Assembly: GCA_949547975.1 (NCBI GenBank)
Contig: CATITW010000267.1
Span: 1-15,142, forward strand
From: Cryomorphaceae bacterium
GTDB lineage: Bacteria > Bacteroidota > Bacteroidia > Flavobacteriales > Schleiferiaceae
DNA: 15,142 nucleotides
Direction of reading: 5' to 3'
Position numbers and translations under genes: made by a program
The notes under the pieces: generated by a model
Told to the model about the DNA's origin: nothing
Seen by the model: only the letters and a program-made list of their open reading frames with translations
The model's database searches: none
In this document: one piece after another, positions 14,780 through 15,142 of the stretch
How positions within the stretch are numbered: position 1 is the first letter of the stretch
Layout: each line of letters starts with the position of its first letter

Positions 14780-15142
14780 TTAGAGTGCGTTTAGCAATAC
14801 TTCTGCCTGATTCTTAGCTGCGTCAGTGATCTTGGCACCGCTGAGCATTCGTGCAACCTCGGAAATCCGTTCGGAGTGATCTAAGGACTGAACGGTCGAA
14901 ACTGTGCTGTCTGCGGTCTGGGTCTTACTCACTTTCCAATGTGCGGACCCTGCTGCGGCAACTTGAGGCAGGTGCGTAATGGTAATGATTTGCTGGGTCT
15001 GCGCCAATTCTTTCATCAACCCTCCTACCTTTTCAGCGGTCGATCCACTGATCCCCGTATCGATCTCATCAAACACCTGGGCACTTAAGGACGCATGCTT
15101 TCCTAAAACCGCTTTCAATGCGAGTTTTACCCGGCTTTGCTC
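14780..15142 (-). CDS. recN: DNA repair protein RecN, C-terminal part (5' end outside window)
   Basis: About 120 residues of the C-terminal ATPase lobe of RecN, an SMC-like protein that acts on DNA double-strand breaks. The frame is open through the right edge of the window, so the TTG at 15118 is not the start. The visible sequence begins within the ABC signature (EQSRVKLALK, matching GELSR...LAIK), then Walker B and D-loop (VFDEIDTGISG) and the switch-His region (ITITHLPQVAAAG), which together are diagnostic of RecN. The C-terminus VARMLSG...AEVLLNAL is normal, so the gene is intact at this end. recN next to fabI is an order I recall in Flavobacteriia. Confidence 0.95.
   Translation of the reverse strand, partial: EQSRVKLALKAVLGKHASLSAQVFDEIDTGISGSTAEKVGGLMKELAQTQQIITITHLPQVAAAGSAHWKVSKTQTADSTVSTVQSLDHSERISEVARMLSGAKITDAAKNQAEVLLNAL

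Noticed and set aside
1..15142. CRISPR array, tRNA/rRNA genes, insertion sequences, prophage or integration site
   Set aside because: No regularly spaced direct repeats, cloverleaf-like sequences, transposase or phage genes were seen; intergenic spaces are all under about 110 bases.

Overview
The window looks like chromosomal DNA of a Bacteroidetes bacterium, most likely a flavobacterium-type marine or freshwater member (order Flavobacteriales; genus not resolvable from sequence alone). Reasons: the FabI, CrtB/CrtI, BatA-like/dihydroorotase pair and PhnP-like proteins all read like Bacteroidetes versions; promoter boxes fit the Bacteroidetes TAnnTTTG consensus rather than TATAAT; few genes have a recognisable Shine-Dalgarno; GC is moderate by eye. 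Gene density is very high. No tRNA, rRNA, CRISPR array, insertion sequence or phage gene was seen, and no gene-free stretch exceeds about 110 bases.

Layout. 1-1715 (+): the 3' end of a membrane-anchored protein (possibly BatA-like), then a dihydroorotase-family protein whose metal site is partly degenerate. 1694-2494 (-): a PhnP-like metallo-beta-lactamase-fold phosphodiesterase overlapping the dihydroorotase tail to tail. 2582-4000 (+): a 472-residue conserved protein of unknown function, closed by a strong bidirectional hairpin terminator at 4021-4041.

4045-10799 (-), the most interesting part: eight genes in one direction, in transcription order a MerR-family regulator with a cobalamin-binding domain (CarH/LitR type), an ECF sigma factor, crtI (phytoene desaturase), crtB (phytoene synthase), idi (IPP isomerase), a 6-pyruvoyl-tetrahydropterin synthase homologue, folE (GTP cyclohydrolase I) and a photolyase. 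From sigma factor to photolyase the gaps are 25 bp or less, with several overlaps, ending at the 4021-4041 terminator. The 100-bp space between regulator and sigma factor holds a perfect 10-bp inverted repeat. The simplest reading is a light-response unit: a B12 photoreceptor-repressor controls a sigma factor, which drives photoprotection (carotenoids), photorepair (photolyase) and a reduced-pterin branch that may supply a cofactor or antenna. The wiring is inferred; the motifs are seen.

10909-13863 (+): prfC (release factor 3), then, with no intergenic base, an ArnT/PMT-like membrane glycosyltransferase. 13914-15142 (-): fabI (enoyl-ACP reductase) and, upstream of it, the C-terminal part of recN, which runs off the window. 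A hairpin at 13849-13877 ends the fabI transcript and lies partly inside the last codons of the convergent glycosyltransferase gene.
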